From Sporosarcina sp. NCCP-2716 (GTDB taxonomy: Bacteria; Bacillota; Bacilli; Bacillales_A; Planococcaceae), in the NCBI RefSeq assembly GCF_023707985.1, contig NZ_BRCF01000013.1:1-52777 (forward strand): 52,777 nt of DNA, read 5' to 3'. Shown in pieces: positions 27,445 to 38,204 of the stretch (within the stretch, counting starts at the first letter, position 1; each line of letters opens with the position of its first letter). The notes beneath the pieces were generated by a model. It did no database searches and was not told where the DNA came from. It worked only from the letters and a program-made list of their open reading frames with translations. The translations under genes and the position numbers were made by a program.

Positions 27445-28765
27445 GAAGGCCGCCTCCTTTCCTCGCCTGGTCCTCTTTGAAGACTTCCCAGCTTCCTTTT
27501 ACGGAATAGAACCAGTACGGCTCGAGTTTCATGACGCCCGCTTCAGTGTCATGCAGCAATAGATAGCCGGGTTTGATCTCCTCGAGGGAGGCGGGTTCGA
27601 TTCCCTCCGTTTCCAGCAGCACACGGGCCACTTCCGTCGCAGGCGGCAGTGTCTTACTGTAGGTCTTGATGGGTGCATTGAGCGTGTAGTACGGACGGCT
27701 GTATTGGAAGACCCGGCTGTCTCCGAGTTTTTCAGTGATCTCCGTTTCGTTCGGGATGTCACTGAACACCGGCAGTCCGTTGTCGTGCAGCTGGAAACGG
27801 ATCGTGCGGCTCGCGGGTTTCATATAGGAATACTGGTAATCGTCCGTCCACCCGCTATGGTCGTTGACGAATTCGATGGCGGTCGTCATCAGTTCCGATG
27901 GGTCCGCCATTGCGAGGCTCTCCGGAGGATAGACGAATTTCAGCACTTTCGTCTTCGTATTGACGTTCATGAGCGCATGGTCGTCCCCGTATTCCTCGGA
28001 GTTCGTCCCGACGAGATTGCGGCGCACCGCATTCGGATCATTGAACAGGGCGTCCTTGAACAGGGTCGGATTGATCTCCTCGACGATGTAGGTCGAGTGG
28101 GTCAGTTCAACCGGTTCGTCCGCCACTGTCAGCATGCGGCCGCCGCTGACCGGGATCTCCTTGTACCGGGCGAGTTTCTGCCCTTTCGTAAGGACGGATT
28201 TCTGGAATTGCTGAGTGTCGTCCATCTTCACTTTCGCTTTGTAATGCGTTCTGCTGACCGTGCTGACAAAATGGACTTCCGGCAGGCTGTCCTGCGGATT
28301 CCAGTTGACGATGATCCGGTCGAAAAGCATTGGCGCGATGTTTTTATCTTCGATTTCCAGTACGTCTTTGTACGCGCCGATCGGCACCTCCCCCGGGTAG
28401 TAGAGGGTGTATTGGTTCTGGCGGGTCAGCAGGCTGTTCAGCTCGTCTGGTGTCATCTGCTGGTCTGCCGCGGTCATATCGAACACTTTCCAGCGGGCCA
28501 TTTCGGACAGCACCGGTTTAATGTCCAATGGATCGGTCGTGCCGTACAGCTCGCCTTCATCCTGCTTGAACACCCATTTGTAAGGGAGCACGATGTCGGC
28601 AACCGGTTTCTTGTAGGTCACGTCGGTGACGGCGCCGTCGACGGCCTGATTCGGATCGATCGTCTCGAACTTTGGTGCGTAGGTCCAAATGGAGAACGTG
28701 AACGTGATACTGAGCATGACGAGCAGGAAGAGGACGACGGATTTAATCGTTTCGATATGTCTCAT
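27431..28765 (-). CDS. walH: WalH regulatory membrane protein (YycH)
   Basis: The 444-residue product has a single N-terminal membrane helix (about residues 8-27) and a large extracytoplasmic YycH domain. With WalI it restrains the WalK sensor kinase. The ATG at 28765 shares ATGA with the walK stop, the standard coupled arrangement; an upstream ATG at 28774 lies inside walK and is less likely. Confidence 0.95.
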   Translation of the reverse strand: MRHIETIKSVVLFLLVMLSITFTFSIWTYAPKFETIDPNQAVDGAVTDVTYKKPVADIVLPYKWVFKQDEGELYGTTDPLDIKPVLSEMARWKVFDMTAADQQMTPDELNSLLTRQNQYTLYYPGEVPIGAYKDVLEIEDKNIAPMLFDRIIVNWNPQDSLPEVHFVSTVSRTHYKAKVKMDDTQQFQKSVLTKGQKLARYKEIPVSGGRMLTVADEPVELTHSTYIVEEINPTLFKDALFNDPNAVRRNLVGTNSEEYGDDHALMNVNTKTKVLKFVYPPESLAMADPSELMTTAIEFVNDHSGWTDDYQYSYMKPASRTIRFQLHDNGLPVFSDIPNETEITEKLGDSRVFQYSRPYYTLNAPIKTYSKTLPPATEVARVLLETEGIEPASLEEIKPGYLLLHDTEAGVMKLEPYWFYSVKGSWEVFKEDQARKGGGLLGLE

Positions 28766-30594
28766 ACATCCCATTCCCCCTCATCGTGCTGTTCGTACGG
28801 AAGGGTGAAGAGAATCGTTGTCCCTTCCCCTTCGACGCTGTGCGCCCAGATTCTGCCGCCATGGGCGTTGATCATCTCTTTGGCGATGGCGAGGCCGAGG
28901 CCTGTTCCGCCCATCGCGCGGGATCGTGCTTTGTCCGCCCGGTAGAACCGGTCGAATATGCGGTTGACGTTCGACGGCGGGATGCCGAGCCCTTCGTCGG
29001 AGATGCTGACACGGATGGAATCCTCGAGCACCGCGACATGGAAGCGGACGATGCCTCCGTCCGGAGAGTATTTCAGTGCATTCGAAATGATGTTGTCGAT
29101 GACCTGCGTCAGTTTGTCCGTGTCGATTTCGACGAACAGGTCCTCCGGCGGGATGATCCGGCGGAAGCTGACGTCTTCGGATTTAGAAAACTCGAAGCGG
29201 TCGATGATGGAATTGAAGAACGTGCTGAAGTCGACCCATTCCGTGTTCAGCTCGTACTCATTGCTGTCCATTCGGGAAAGCTTCAGCAGGTCGTTGACGA
29301 GTCGGATCATCCGCTCGGTCTCCGTCTGGGTGACGTTCAGGAAGGCAGGCGCGATGTCTTCGTTCTTCCACGCGCCATCCGCCAGCGCTTCCAGGTAGCT
29401 CCGCATCGTCGTCAGCGGCGTCCGAAGCTCGTGGGAGACGTTCGAGACGAATTCACGGCGTTCCATGTCGATCTTCTCCTGCTCCGTATTGTCATGCAGC
29501 ACGATGATCAGTCCGTTGACGAAACCGGTCTCCCGCTGCGTGACCGAGAATGTCGCGCGCAGGATCGACGGTTCGGTCTCCGTGCTGAAGTCGAGCGGGA
29601 TGGACTCCCGCATCTCGATCAGGTCTTCGAACGAATACTCCTTCTCGATGCCGAGCAGATTGGTGATCGGCCGGTTGAGCACAAGGTCGCTCGTCATGCC
29701 GAGCATGTTGAGCGCGGAGTCGTTGATGAGGCTGACGCGGCCTTTCCTATCCGTTGAGATGACGCCGTCCGTCATGTTTTCAAGTACTGAGGCGAGCTTC
29801 CGCCGTTCGGCTTCCGTCGTCGACTGGGACTCGAGCAGCTGGTTTGTCAGATGATTGAATGCGATTGCGAGCTGCCCCATCTCATCGTTGCCGTACACGC
29901 GGACTTTCCGGGAGAAGTTCCCTTTGGCCATCGCCTGTGCCTGACGTCTCATGTCCGAAATCGGCCGTGTGAACGTCTGGGCGATGAAGATGCCGATGAT
30001 GATCGTGATCGTCAGGGAGACGGCGGCGCTGCCCGCAAGGATGCGGTTGATTTGATCGATCTGCGTGAACACTTTCTCGATATTGGACTCGACGTAGAGG
30101 GCACCGATGACTTCACTGCCGTTCATGATCGGGAATGCGCGGATGAGCACCCGGCCGTCCGTCTTCTTGCTGTACTTGATCACTTGCGGGGAGGGTGTCT
30201 CCGAAATGATCGCCCGTTTGACGATGTCTTCCGTCGATTTACGCCCGACAAGTGTCTTCTGGTGATCCAGTACCGATGACGCCAAGATCCGGTACTTCGA
30301 ATCGATGACGAGCACTTCGTTGATATCTGCCGAACTGAACCCAGTAAGGACGGTCCGCAGACTCGACTCGAGTGACGGATCGTCCGAAGGCCGTTCTTTT
30401 AACATCTCTTCACGCACACTGAACTCGACGAGATTGATGCGGTCCTCGATGGATGTGGTGAAGTTCTTTTTCAGCGTCTGTTCAAGCCCCCTGGAAAAGT
30501 TCAGACCGATGATCTGCAGCGCCAGCAGGATGAGCATGACGTAGATCAGCACGAACTTGACGTGTATGGAGTTGAAGAACCCTACTTTTCTCAT
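28762..30594 (-). CDS. walK: WalK cell-wall sensor histidine kinase
   Basis: WalK phosphorylates WalR to adjust cell-wall hydrolase and synthesis genes to wall status and is essential in most relatives. The 610-residue product has membrane helices at about 11-31 and 187-207 enclosing an extracytoplasmic sensor domain, a HAMP domain (208-260), a PAS domain, a HisKA domain with the phosphorylated His388 in SHELRTPLT, and an ATPase domain with DEGLGIP and GGTGLGLAI. It starts three bases after the walR stop with CAGGAG inside walR. Confidence 0.97.
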   Translation of the reverse strand: MRKVGFFNSIHVKFVLIYVMLILLALQIIGLNFSRGLEQTLKKNFTTSIEDRINLVEFSVREEMLKERPSDDPSLESSLRTVLTGFSSADINEVLVIDSKYRILASSVLDHQKTLVGRKSTEDIVKRAIISETPSPQVIKYSKKTDGRVLIRAFPIMNGSEVIGALYVESNIEKVFTQIDQINRILAGSAAVSLTITIIIGIFIAQTFTRPISDMRRQAQAMAKGNFSRKVRVYGNDEMGQLAIAFNHLTNQLLESQSTTEAERRKLASVLENMTDGVISTDRKGRVSLINDSALNMLGMTSDLVLNRPITNLLGIEKEYSFEDLIEMRESIPLDFSTETEPSILRATFSVTQRETGFVNGLIIVLHDNTEQEKIDMERREFVSNVSHELRTPLTTMRSYLEALADGAWKNEDIAPAFLNVTQTETERMIRLVNDLLKLSRMDSNEYELNTEWVDFSTFFNSIIDRFEFSKSEDVSFRRIIPPEDLFVEIDTDKLTQVIDNIISNALKYSPDGGIVRFHVAVLEDSIRVSISDEGLGIPPSNVNRIFDRFYRADKARSRAMGGTGLGLAIAKEMINAHGGRIWAHSVEGEGTTILFTLPYEQHDEGEWDV

Positions 30595-30597
30595 GGG

Positions 30598-31308
30598 TCA
30601 CTCCTGTTCTGGGTCACGCAAGTAATAACCGACACCCCGGCGCGTCACGATCCATGTCGGATGGCTCGGCGTGTCTTCGATCTTCTCCCGCAGTCTGCGG
30701 ATGGTGACGTCGACTGTCCGGACATCGCCGAAATAGTCGTAGCCCCAGACAGTCTGCAGCAAGTGCTCGCGCGTCATGACTTGTCCGATGTGGTTGGCTA
30801 AGTAATGGAGCAGTTCGAATTCGCGGTGCGTCAGTTCGATCGTTTCGCCGCGTTTCTGGGCCAGGTAGGCGTCCGGCTGGATGACCAGGCTGCCGACGGC
30901 GATATCGTTTGTCGTTTCTTCCGCTTCGTCAGCCGCTGTCTTCTGATGGCGCCGCAAATTCGCTTTCACGCGGGCGATCAGTTCCCGTGTCCCGAACGGC
31001 TTCGTCACATAGTCATCGGCGCCTAGCTCAAGGCCGAGCACTTTGTCGATTTCCGAGTCCTTCGCCGTCAGCATGATGATCGGGAAATCATACTTCTTCC
31101 GCACTTCCCGGCACACTTCCATGCCGTCCTGCTTCGGCAGCATGATGTCGAGCAGCATGATGTCCGGCTGCACTTCCTCCACCTTCTCCAGTGCCTCTTC
31201 TCCGTCATAAGCTGTGAAGACCGTAAACCCTTCTTTTTTCAGGTTGAATTCCAATATATCCGCAATCGGTTTCTCGTCATCGACGACGAGTATCGTTTTG
31301 TTTTGCAT
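30598..31308 (-). CDS. walR: WalR response regulator
   Basis: The 236-residue OmpR-type regulator has a receiver domain with phospho-acceptor Asp54 (LLDIMLP), the acidic pocket DD at 10-11, Lys in TKPFG, and a C-terminal winged helix ([21 protein letters not shown], ends at about 190-211). It is the first gene of walR-K-H-I-J. The upstream region carries a Noc site and another dyad. Confidence 0.98.
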   Translation of the reverse strand: MQNKTILVVDDEKPIADILEFNLKKEGFTVFTAYDGEEALEKVEEVQPDIMLLDIMLPKQDGMEVCREVRKKYDFPIIMLTAKDSEIDKVLGLELGADDYVTKPFGTRELIARVKANLRRHQKTAADEAEETTNDIAVGSLVIQPDAYLAQKRGETIELTHREFELLHYLANHIGQVMTREHLLQTVWGYDYFGDVRTVDVTIRRLREKIEDTPSHPTWIVTRRGVGYYLRDPEQE

Positions 31309-31412
31309 CTATTCTACCCTTTCCGGCCGAGTCGGCACATTTACTTGGTATCCTTTCACTCTACCATTCTTCAAGGGTTTTCGCACGTTCCAATCCTTTC
31401 TAGTACAGGTCA

Positions 31413-31425
31413 TGAACACTGTTCA
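31413..31425. promoter_or_regulatory. Dyad upstream of walR
   Basis: TGAAC-ACT-GTTCA is a perfect 5-bp inverted repeat about 105 bp upstream of walR. A TATTCT that could be a -10 element overlaps its edge on the minus strand. The binding protein is unknown. Confidence 0.4.
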
Positions 31426-31453
31426 GAATAGGGTTTATCCTATGTCCGGGAAC

Positions 31454-31469
31454 TATTTCCCGGGAAATA
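31454..31469. promoter_or_regulatory. Noc-binding site
   Basis: TATTTCCCGGGAAATA is a perfect 16-bp palindrome and contains exactly the 14-bp Noc-binding consensus reported for B. subtilis (ATTTCCCGGGAAAT). A noc gene is present at 44,426-45,286. No second exact copy was noticed in the window. Confidence 0.85.
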
Positions 31470-31501
31470 TTCCGCAGATCGTGTCGAAATTACTGACAAG
31501 G

Positions 31502-31551
31502 AAAAAACCGCCTTCCGACCTGCTGCAGCAGCTGGCCAAAAGGCGGTTTTT
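31502..31551 (-). terminator. Terminator after purA
   Basis: AAAAACCGCCTT and AAGGCGGTTTTT arms (31502-31514 and 31540-31551) enclose a GC-rich loop; the T-run is on the minus strand. It ends purA. Confidence 0.9.
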
Positions 31552-31561
31552 CAAGTTCTGA

Positions 31562-32851
31562 TTATGCGCGCCAGACGCTTTTGATGACGTTGGTCTGTGT
31601 GCGGTCTGGGCCGACGGAGAACATGGAGATCGTCACGTCCGTCAGCTGGGAAATGCGCTCTAAGTAGTGACGGGCGTTGTCAGGCAGTTCGTCGAGCGAC
31701 TTGCACTGGGTGATGTCTTCCGACCAGCCCGGCATTTCTTCATAGATCGGTGTGCACTTCGCGAGCATATTCAAGTTCGCAGGGTACTCTGTGATCGTTT
31801 CCCCTTCGTATTCGTACGCTGTACAGATCTTAACTGTATCGAGGCCGGTCAGGACGTCGATCGAGTTCACCGAGAGATCCGTCAAACCGCTGACGCGGCG
31901 AGCGTGGCGGATGACGACGGAGTCGAACCAGCCGATGCGGCGCGGACGGCCTGTCGTTGTTCCGAACTCTTTACCGACCGTACGGATTTGATCGCCGATT
32001 TCGTCGAACAGTTCGGTCGGGAATGGGCCGTCGCCTACGCGTGACGTGTACGCTTTGCAGACACCTACGACGTGGTCGATCTTCGTCGGGCCGACACCGG
32101 AACCGATTGTGACGCCGCCCGCTACCGGGTTGGATGATGTGACGAACGGGTATGTCCCCTGGTCGATATCGAGCATGACGCCCTGTGCGCCTTCGAACAG
32201 CACACGGCGTGCCTGATCCAATGCGTCATTCAGCACTTTCGATGTGTCGGTGACGTACTTCGCAAGTTCCTGGCCATAGCCGTAGTACTCTTCCAGGATG
32301 TCTTCGAGTTTGAAGCCTTCCGTATCGTACATCTTTTCGAACAGGCGGTTCTTTTCCTGCAGGTTCATGCGCAATTTTGCTTCGAACACTTCGTGGTCGA
32401 GCAGATCGGCGATACGGATGCCGACGCGTGCTGCCTTATCCATGTACGCAGGCCCGATCCCTTTACCGGTCGTGCCGATCTTGTTCTCCCCGCGGCTCTC
32501 TTCTTCCACGAGGTCCTGCTTCAAGTGGTACGGCAGGATGACGTGCGCACGGTTCGAGATGCGCAGGTTGTCCGTATTGACGCCGCGGTCCTGCAAGCCT
32601 TTCAATTCGCTGACGAGCGCTTTCGGGTCGACAACCATGCCGTTCCCGATGACAGATGTCTTCTCTTTATAAAAAATGCCGGATGGTACAAGGTGAAGTT
32701 TATATGTGTCCCCGCCGAAGATGATCGTGTGACCGGCGTTATTTCCGCCCTGGTAACGTGCGATGACTTCTGCGTTCTCTGAAAGGAAATCGGTGATCTT
32801 CCCTTTCCCTTCGTCTCCCCACTGTGTTCCGACAACAACTACTGATGGCAT
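31562..32851 (-). CDS. purA: Adenylosuccinate synthetase
   Basis: PurA joins IMP and aspartate using GTP, the first committed step to AMP. The 429-residue product has the GTP-binding loop [11 protein letters not shown] at 8-18, NNAGHT near 38, GTTGKGIGP near 127 and GTTTGRPRR near 300, all family signatures. A promoter with consensus spacing lies just upstream, and it is transcribed as a single gene with its own terminator. Confidence 0.98.
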   Translation of the reverse strand: MPSVVVVGTQWGDEGKGKITDFLSENAEVIARYQGGNNAGHTIIFGGDTYKLHLVPSGIFYKEKTSVIGNGMVVDPKALVSELKGLQDRGVNTDNLRISNRAHVILPYHLKQDLVEEESRGENKIGTTGKGIGPAYMDKAARVGIRIADLLDHEVFEAKLRMNLQEKNRLFEKMYDTEGFKLEDILEEYYGYGQELAKYVTDTSKVLNDALDQARRVLFEGAQGVMLDIDQGTYPFVTSSNPVAGGVTIGSGVGPTKIDHVVGVCKAYTSRVGDGPFPTELFDEIGDQIRTVGKEFGTTTGRPRRIGWFDSVVIRHARRVSGLTDLSVNSIDVLTGLDTVKICTAYEYEGETITEYPANLNMLAKCTPIYEEMPGWSEDITQCKSLDELPDNARHYLERISQLTDVTISMFSVGPDRTQTNVIKSVWRA

Positions 32852-32901
32852 TCTAAAGCACCTCCGCTGGATGCGTCTGCATCCTCATTCAAACAGCTTT
32901 C

Positions 32902-32930
32902 ATTGTACCAAGTTCCGCATCACACGTCAA
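32902..32930 (-). promoter_or_regulatory. purA promoter
   Basis: On the minus strand TTGACG (32925-32930), a 17-nt spacer and TACAAT (32902-32907) form a SigA-type promoter about 50 bp before the purA start. No clear PurBox was seen. Confidence 0.82.
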
Positions 32931-32935
32931 GAAAA

Positions 32936-32977
32936 AACACGAACGTTAGAGAACTGCTATTCTCTCACATTCGTGTT
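32936..32977 (-). terminator. Terminator overlapping the dnaB stop codon
   Basis: An 18-bp imperfect stem (32936-32953 with 32960-32977) is followed by T residues on the minus strand. Its first arm touches the last codon of the helicase gene. Confidence 0.85.
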
Positions 32978-34329
32978 TAGGCGCCAAATGAGTCATGCTG
33001 TGACCAATCGATATTCAAAAACTTGTTATATTCTTTTGCAAATGCCAAGGTCACTGTACCGGTCGGGCCGTTCCGCTGCTTGGCGATGATGATTTCGATC
33101 ATATTCTGGTTCTCGGTCTCTTTGTCGTAGTAGTCTTCCCGGTAGAGGAAGGAGACGATGTCGGCATCCTGCTCGATACTTCCCGATTCCCGAAGGTCGG
33201 ACATCATCGGCCGTTTATCCTGACGCTGTTCCACACCCCGGGACAGCTGCGACAGAGCGATGACGGGCACTTTCAGCTCACGGGCCAATGCTTTCAGCGA
33301 CCGGGAGATTTCCGATACTTCCTGCTGCCGGTTCTCACCGGAGCGTCCGCTGCCCATGATGAGCTGCAAGTAATCGATCATGATCATGCCGAGGCCGTGT
33401 TCCTGCTGCAGCCGCCGGCATTTCGACCGGATTTCGTTGATCCGGATACCGGGTGAGTCATCGATGAAGATCCCGGCGTTCGACAGACTGCCCATCGCCA
33501 TCGTCAGCTTGCGCCAGTCCTCCGCCTCCAAGTTCCCTGTCCGGAGAACGGAAGCGTCGATGTTGCCTTCCGCGCAAAGCATCCGCATGACGAGCTGCTC
33601 AGCCCCCATCTCAAGACTGAAGATCGCGACATTCTCATCCGTCTTTGTTGCGACGTTCTGCGCAACGTTCAGGGCGAACGCCGTCTTCCCGACGGAAGGA
33701 CGGGCCGCTACGATGATCAGATCGTTGCGCTGGAAGCCTGCTGTGATCTTATCGAGATCGCGGAAGCCGGTCGGCACGCCGGTGATATCACCTTTGCGGG
33801 TATGCAGGATCTCGATGTTGTCATAGGTGTCGACCAGTACGTCCTTTATGTGCCGGAAGTCGCCCGCGTTTTTGCGGTTGGCCACTTCCATCATTTTCTT
33901 CTCCGCTTCCGACAGCAGTTCCTCCACCTCGTCTTCACGGGTGTAGCCGTCTTCCACGATTGTTGTCGCCACCCGGATCAGGCGGCGGAGCAGTGCTTTC
34001 TCCTCGACGATCCGGGCGTAATGTTCAATGTTGGCTGCCGTCGGGACCGAATTCGCGATTTCCGTCAAATACGAAATCCCGCCGACATCCTCCAGTTCCT
34101 TCTTGGCAGACAGTTCTTCCGTGACCGTCACCACATCGATCGCCTGTCCCTTGTCACTCAGGCTCAGCATCGTCGTGAAGATCCGCTGATGCGCCGTCCG
34201 GTAGAAGTCCTCGGCCATCAGGATCTCGGCCGCCGTGATGAGTGCCTGCGGCTCGAGGAAGATGGCGCCGATGACTGACTGCTCGGCTTCGTTATTGTGC
34301 GGCGGGATACGATCCATCATTTGGTCCAT
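32977..34329 (-). CDS. dnaB: Replicative DNA helicase (DnaB family; DnaC in B. subtilis)
   Basis: The hexameric helicase unwinds the fork and is loaded at oriC. The 450-residue product has the N-terminal DnaB domain, a linker, and a RecA-like core with Walker A ARPSVGKTA at 209-217, Walker B MIMIDYLQL near 315 and SQLSRGVEQR near 365. No intein interrupts the P-loop. GAGGAG lies eight bases before the ATG. It follows rplI by 15 bases in the same transcript. Confidence 0.98.
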   Translation of the reverse strand: MDQMMDRIPPHNNEAEQSVIGAIFLEPQALITAAEILMAEDFYRTAHQRIFTTMLSLSDKGQAIDVVTVTEELSAKKELEDVGGISYLTEIANSVPTAANIEHYARIVEEKALLRRLIRVATTIVEDGYTREDEVEELLSEAEKKMMEVANRKNAGDFRHIKDVLVDTYDNIEILHTRKGDITGVPTGFRDLDKITAGFQRNDLIIVAARPSVGKTAFALNVAQNVATKTDENVAIFSLEMGAEQLVMRMLCAEGNIDASVLRTGNLEAEDWRKLTMAMGSLSNAGIFIDDSPGIRINEIRSKCRRLQQEHGLGMIMIDYLQLIMGSGRSGENRQQEVSEISRSLKALARELKVPVIALSQLSRGVEQRQDKRPMMSDLRESGSIEQDADIVSFLYREDYYDKETENQNMIEIIIAKQRNGPTGTVTLAFAKEYNKFLNIDWSQHDSFGA

Positions 34330-34344
34330 CCGTCTATCTCCTCA

Positions 34345-34791
34345 TCATTCTTCCGTTACATGGACTTTCAATACCGCATTCACGTCATGGTAGAGTTTCA
34401 TCGGCACGTTCGTATAGCCGAGCGCCCGGATGGCATCCGGCAGTTCCATCTTGCGTTTGTCGATCTTGATGCCGTGCTGTTTTTCAAGTGCGGAAGCGAT
34501 CTGCTTCGAGGTGACCGAACCGAACAGGCGGCCGTCCTCTCCGGATTTCGCTTTCAGTTCGACTGTCAGCTGTTCGATCGTCTCTTTCAGCTTTTCCGCT
34601 TCCGCCAGTTCCTCGGCAGCGTCTTTCGCCTGTCGGTTCTTCTGGCCTTCGAGTTTGCTGAGCTCAGCAGGCGTCGCCTCGACAGCCATTTTGTTTTTCA
34701 GGAGGAAGTTCTGCGCGTATCCGATCGATACTTCCTTGACGTCCCCTTTTTTCCCTTTGCCTTTTACATCTTGCAGAAAAATCACTTTCAC
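34345..34791 (-). CDS. rplI: 50S ribosomal protein L9
   Basis: The 148-residue protein has the two-domain L9 structure: [16 protein letters not shown] at the N-terminus, a long central helix and the C-terminal rRNA-binding domain ending LKVHVTEE. The start is the GTG at 34791, seven bases after AAAGGGGAG; the TTG at 34797 directly touches that site and is unlikely. Two bases separate it from the gdpP stop. Confidence 0.98.
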   Translation of the reverse strand: MKVIFLQDVKGKGKKGDVKEVSIGYAQNFLLKNKMAVEATPAELSKLEGQKNRQAKDAAEELAEAEKLKETIEQLTVELKAKSGEDGRLFGSVTSKQIASALEKQHGIKIDKRKMELPDAIRALGYTNVPMKLYHDVNAVLKVHVTEE

Positions 34792-34793
34792 GA

Positions 34794-36764
34794 TCAATCT
34801 CCCCTTTCTTGGTCATCCAAAATCACTTGTTTCAACCGGGCTTCCGCCTCTTCGACGGAGTCGACGGCGAGCTGGGTTGCGGCATTGGTCAGGTGACCGC
34901 CGCCGCCGAGCTGTTCCATCACCCGCTGGACGTTCAGTTCACCGAGTGAACGGGCGCTGATTCCGACCTTACCGTCGGAACGCGGCGCGATGACGAACGA
35001 GGCGGATACTCCTTGCATCGTCAGCAGGATGTCCGCGGTCTGGGCGATGAGCACCGAGTTGTACGGCTGGCCGTTCTTGCCCTTCGCGACCGCCACCCCG
35101 CCATCCATGATCTCGACGGTCTCGATCAGTCTCGACCGTTCGATATACGTATCGATATTCTCTTTCAGCAGCCGCTGCACGAGGACGGTATCCGCTCCGT
35201 TCGTCCGGAGGTAGGAGGCCGCCTCGAATGTTCGGGAGCCGGTGCGGAGCGTGAAACTCTTCGTATCGACGACGATACCGGCAAGCAGCGCCGTCGATTC
35301 CAGCATCGTCAGTTTCTCGTTCTTCGGCTGGTATTCGATCAGCTCCGTCACCAGTTCCGCGGTCGACGATGCATACGGCTCCATATAGACGAGCATCGTA
35401 TTCTGGACGAACTCCTCCCCGCGCCTGTGATGGTCGATGACGACGAGCTTCTCCGCTTTCTCGATGACCCGTTCGTCGATGACCATGCTCGGCTTGTGGG
35501 TGTCCACGATGACGACGAGCGATCTGCCGGTCATTTTGGAGATCGCCTCGTCCGGGTGGATGAAGTGCTCGTACAGTTCGGGATCCTGTTCGATTTCCTG
35601 GATCAGCCGGTTGACGCTTGCGTCCAGTTCATCGAAGTTCACGACGACGTAGCCTTCCACATTGTTCATGCGGGCCATCTTCCGGACGCCGATTGCAGCA
35701 CCGATCGCATCCATGTCCGGCATCTTGTGCCCCATGACAAAGATCCGGTCACTGCCCTGGATGAGGTCACGCAGCGCGTGGGAAATGACCCGTGCACGGA
35801 CCCGTGTCCGCTTTTCGACAGGGTTGGTCTTCCCGCCGAAGAATTTCAGCTTGCCGTCCGAACGCTTGATGGCGACCTGATCGCCGCCGCGCCCGAGGAC
35901 AAGGTCCAAACTCGACTGGGCCAGTTCCCCGAGTTCGATTAGGGACGGGGATCCGGCGCCTACGCCGATACTGAGCGTCAGGCCGTTGCTCTGTTTCGCA
36001 GTTTTTTCTCGGACATCGTCCAGAATCGCAAATTTGTTCTTCTCCAGCTCGTTGAGCATTGATTCATTGAACACAGCGATGAACCGGTCGGACGCCACCC
36101 GTTTCACGAAGATGCCGTTGTCCGCCCCCCAGCTGTTGATGAGCGAGGTGACGAGCGAGTTCAGCTGGCTCCGGGTCTGGTCGTCCATCGTCTGTGCCAG
36201 TTCGTCGTAATTGTCGACGAGCAGGATGCCGATCACCGTCCGGTCCGCATAATACAGCGACTCGATCCGGCGTTTCTTCGTCACGTCGAACAGGTAGATC
36301 AGACGGTCCTCGGCTTTGTACTCGAGCCGGAACGACCGTTCACCTGCCGTCAGCAGCAGATCATCGGGAAGTTCGTCTTTCAGCAGCGGCCGGAACTGCT
36401 CCGACAGCTCGAATAGTTCTTCGCCGATGAGCGACTCCTCACCGAATATGTGCGCCGCATACGGGTTCGCCCATTCGATGAACTGCTTCTCGTTCAGCAG
36501 GATGATGCCGATCGGCAGTTCCAGTAAGGCCTCTTCGCCCACTTTCTTCATGCGGTACGACATCGTTTCAATATGCTTTTCGGTATCGACGTACGTCTGT
36601 TCTTCCACTTTCCACATCGAGCCGATCAGCGCGAAAAACAGCACCGCATAGATCAGGCCGACCCAGAAGTTGAGCATGAAAAGAAACACTGCCGCCACGA
36701 TGCCGAGGAGTGAGACAGCTGCCAGTGGATAACGGATCGCCCGTTTTCTAAAAAATGATGTCAT
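34794..36764 (-). CDS. gdpP: Cyclic-di-AMP phosphodiesterase GdpP
   Basis: GdpP hydrolyses c-di-AMP and so affects osmotic balance and beta-lactam tolerance. The 656-residue product has two N-terminal membrane helices (about 12-31 and 34-50), a PAS-like domain, a degenerate GGDEF domain and the DHH/DHHA1 phosphodiesterase domains with DMDAIGAA near 348 and IDHHRRG near 443. The GGDEF motif itself is not preserved, as is normal for this family. It is coupled to rplI. Confidence 0.97.
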   Translation of the reverse strand: MTSFFRKRAIRYPLAAVSLLGIVAAVFLFMLNFWVGLIYAVLFFALIGSMWKVEEQTYVDTEKHIETMSYRMKKVGEEALLELPIGIILLNEKQFIEWANPYAAHIFGEESLIGEELFELSEQFRPLLKDELPDDLLLTAGERSFRLEYKAEDRLIYLFDVTKKRRIESLYYADRTVIGILLVDNYDELAQTMDDQTRSQLNSLVTSLINSWGADNGIFVKRVASDRFIAVFNESMLNELEKNKFAILDDVREKTAKQSNGLTLSIGVGAGSPSLIELGELAQSSLDLVLGRGGDQVAIKRSDGKLKFFGGKTNPVEKRTRVRARVISHALRDLIQGSDRIFVMGHKMPDMDAIGAAIGVRKMARMNNVEGYVVVNFDELDASVNRLIQEIEQDPELYEHFIHPDEAISKMTGRSLVVIVDTHKPSMVIDERVIEKAEKLVVIDHHRRGEEFVQNTMLVYMEPYASSTAELVTELIEYQPKNEKLTMLESTALLAGIVVDTKSFTLRTGSRTFEAASYLRTNGADTVLVQRLLKENIDTYIERSRLIETVEIMDGGVAVAKGKNGQPYNSVLIAQTADILLTMQGVSASFVIAPRSDGKVGISARSLGELNVQRVMEQLGGGGHLTNAATQLAVDSVEEAEARLKQVILDDQERGD

Positions 36765-36776
36765 GGTCTCCTCCTC

Positions 36777-37718
36777 CTAATTCGCCTTGTCCTGTCCGAT
36801 CCAAGCGCGGATGTTAATGGCCGTGTCAAGGGTGCCGAGCAGGATCGTCATCGGGTTAAGCATCAATGCGAATAAGGTCGCAATGACCGTTATCGCCCGA
36901 GGCAGCTTGCGTGCATGCAGGAAGTAGTAGATCAGTGAAAGGCCCTGCAGCAGGAAAACGAACCGTAAAATGACGATGGCGTTCAAATAGACCAGATACC
37001 CGGTTGACGAAGTATCGCCGCCTAAGATGAACGGCAGCAGGATCACCAGTGCGTAAACCACGATGGTCAAAAACGGAAGCTTCATGTCACGGAAGGGCGG
37101 GAATTTCTTCACGTCAGCCCCGACACGTCCGGCGACATAGAAATTCGCTGCGACGAACAAATAACCGCCGAAGAGGGAAGCGAGCATCACCATTGCCGGA
37201 ATGGTCGAACGGTAATACTGGAATGTATCCTCGATGATCGTCTGGGCATCTTTCGGGAGAGTCCCCTTATCCGCCATGAATTCGGTCATCTTCTGCTGTG
37301 CATCCTGGAACATATCCATCATCGAGTCGATTGCATTCACTTGGAAGAACAGGACACCGCCTACATATGTAACAACCAGTGAAAGCAGCAGGGCGGTGGC
37401 AGCCGCCATCATTGTGTAGAATTTCGATTTCCCTGTCCGGACCGTCTCACCGAGCACGAAGCCGATGAGCACGAAAGTCAATGCAGGCGGAATGGACAGC
37501 AGGCCCCCTCCTGTAATCGCTGAAATCAGGAGAGCTGCCGCTGCAACGAGCAGCGTTGCCTTCCGGTCATAGCGGAGCCGGTAAAGTAATATCGGAAGCG
37601 GAATGAAGAAGAGAGTCACACTTCCGAGAAGCGGGATGTAGAGACTGACTGCAAACAGTACCGCAAACAAGGCGATCATCATCGCTCCGTAGGTCAGTTT
37701 CCTTGCATTGTCTTGCAT
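36777..37718 (-). CDS. yybS: DUF2232 membrane protein YybS
   Basis: The 313-residue product has about eight membrane helices in the DUF2232 arrangement and no catalytic motif. It is regularly located between rpsR and gdpP in Bacillales, as yybS. Function is unknown; a transporter-like role has been guessed for the family. GGAGGA precedes the ATG. It is 12 bases upstream of gdpP and is co-transcribed with it. Confidence 0.92.
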   Translation of the reverse strand: MQDNARKLTYGAMMIALFAVLFAVSLYIPLLGSVTLFFIPLPILLYRLRYDRKATLLVAAAALLISAITGGGLLSIPPALTFVLIGFVLGETVRTGKSKFYTMMAAATALLLSLVVTYVGGVLFFQVNAIDSMMDMFQDAQQKMTEFMADKGTLPKDAQTIIEDTFQYYRSTIPAMVMLASLFGGYLFVAANFYVAGRVGADVKKFPPFRDMKLPFLTIVVYALVILLPFILGGDTSSTGYLVYLNAIVILRFVFLLQGLSLIYYFLHARKLPRAITVIATLFALMLNPMTILLGTLDTAINIRAWIGQDKAN

Positions 37719-37863
37719 AAGTTGGATTCCTCCGGTTCGTCATACGTCTTCTATCTGGGACATACTTTCCGCGTTTTCGGCGGGATATCCTCCTCTGATT
37801 GTATCATGATTAGGGTGGAGAAACCAAAACCACACAGCCGTTCCCCATTTTGCAGAGAAGGAA

Positions 37864-37909
37864 AAAAACCGCCCTGCCCCCGGTTGGACGGGACGGCAAG
37901 GCGGTTTTT
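37864..37909 (-). terminator. Terminator after rpsR
   Basis: AAAAACCGCC (37864-37873) and GGCGGTTTTT (37900-37909) pair with further GC pairing in between; the T-run is on the minus strand. It ends the rpsF-ssb-rpsR operon. Confidence 0.9.
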
Positions 37910-37920
37910 GAAATTCGTTC

Positions 37921-38157
37921 TTATTTGTCTTCTGCTACGAATGGTAGCAAAGCCATAATCCGTGCGCGTTTGATAGCGGAAGTCAGTTTACGCTGATACT
38001 TCGCGCTTGTGCCAGTTACGCGGCGCGGCAAGATTTTTCCTCGCTCCGAAATGAACTTCTTGAGCAGGTCTGCATCTTTATAGTCGATGTGTGTAATATT
38101 GTTAGACGTGAAATAACATACCTTACGACGTCTTTTTCCTCCACGACGTGGTGCCAT
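37921..38157 (-). CDS. rpsR: 30S ribosomal protein S18
   Basis: The 78-residue basic protein begins [14 protein letters not shown] and has [19 protein letters not shown], the S18 core that binds S6 on the ribosome platform. It lies last in rpsF-ssb-rpsR. The single Cys of the N-terminus is kept. Confidence 0.98.
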   Translation of the reverse strand: MAPRRGGKRRRKVCYFTSNNITHIDYKDADLLKKFISERGKILPRRVTGTSAKYQRKLTSAIKRARIMALLPFVAEDK

Positions 38158-38204
38158 AATCGTTTCTCCTCCTTCTTCGTACGGCTGCTGAAGAATGGTT
38201 CAGA

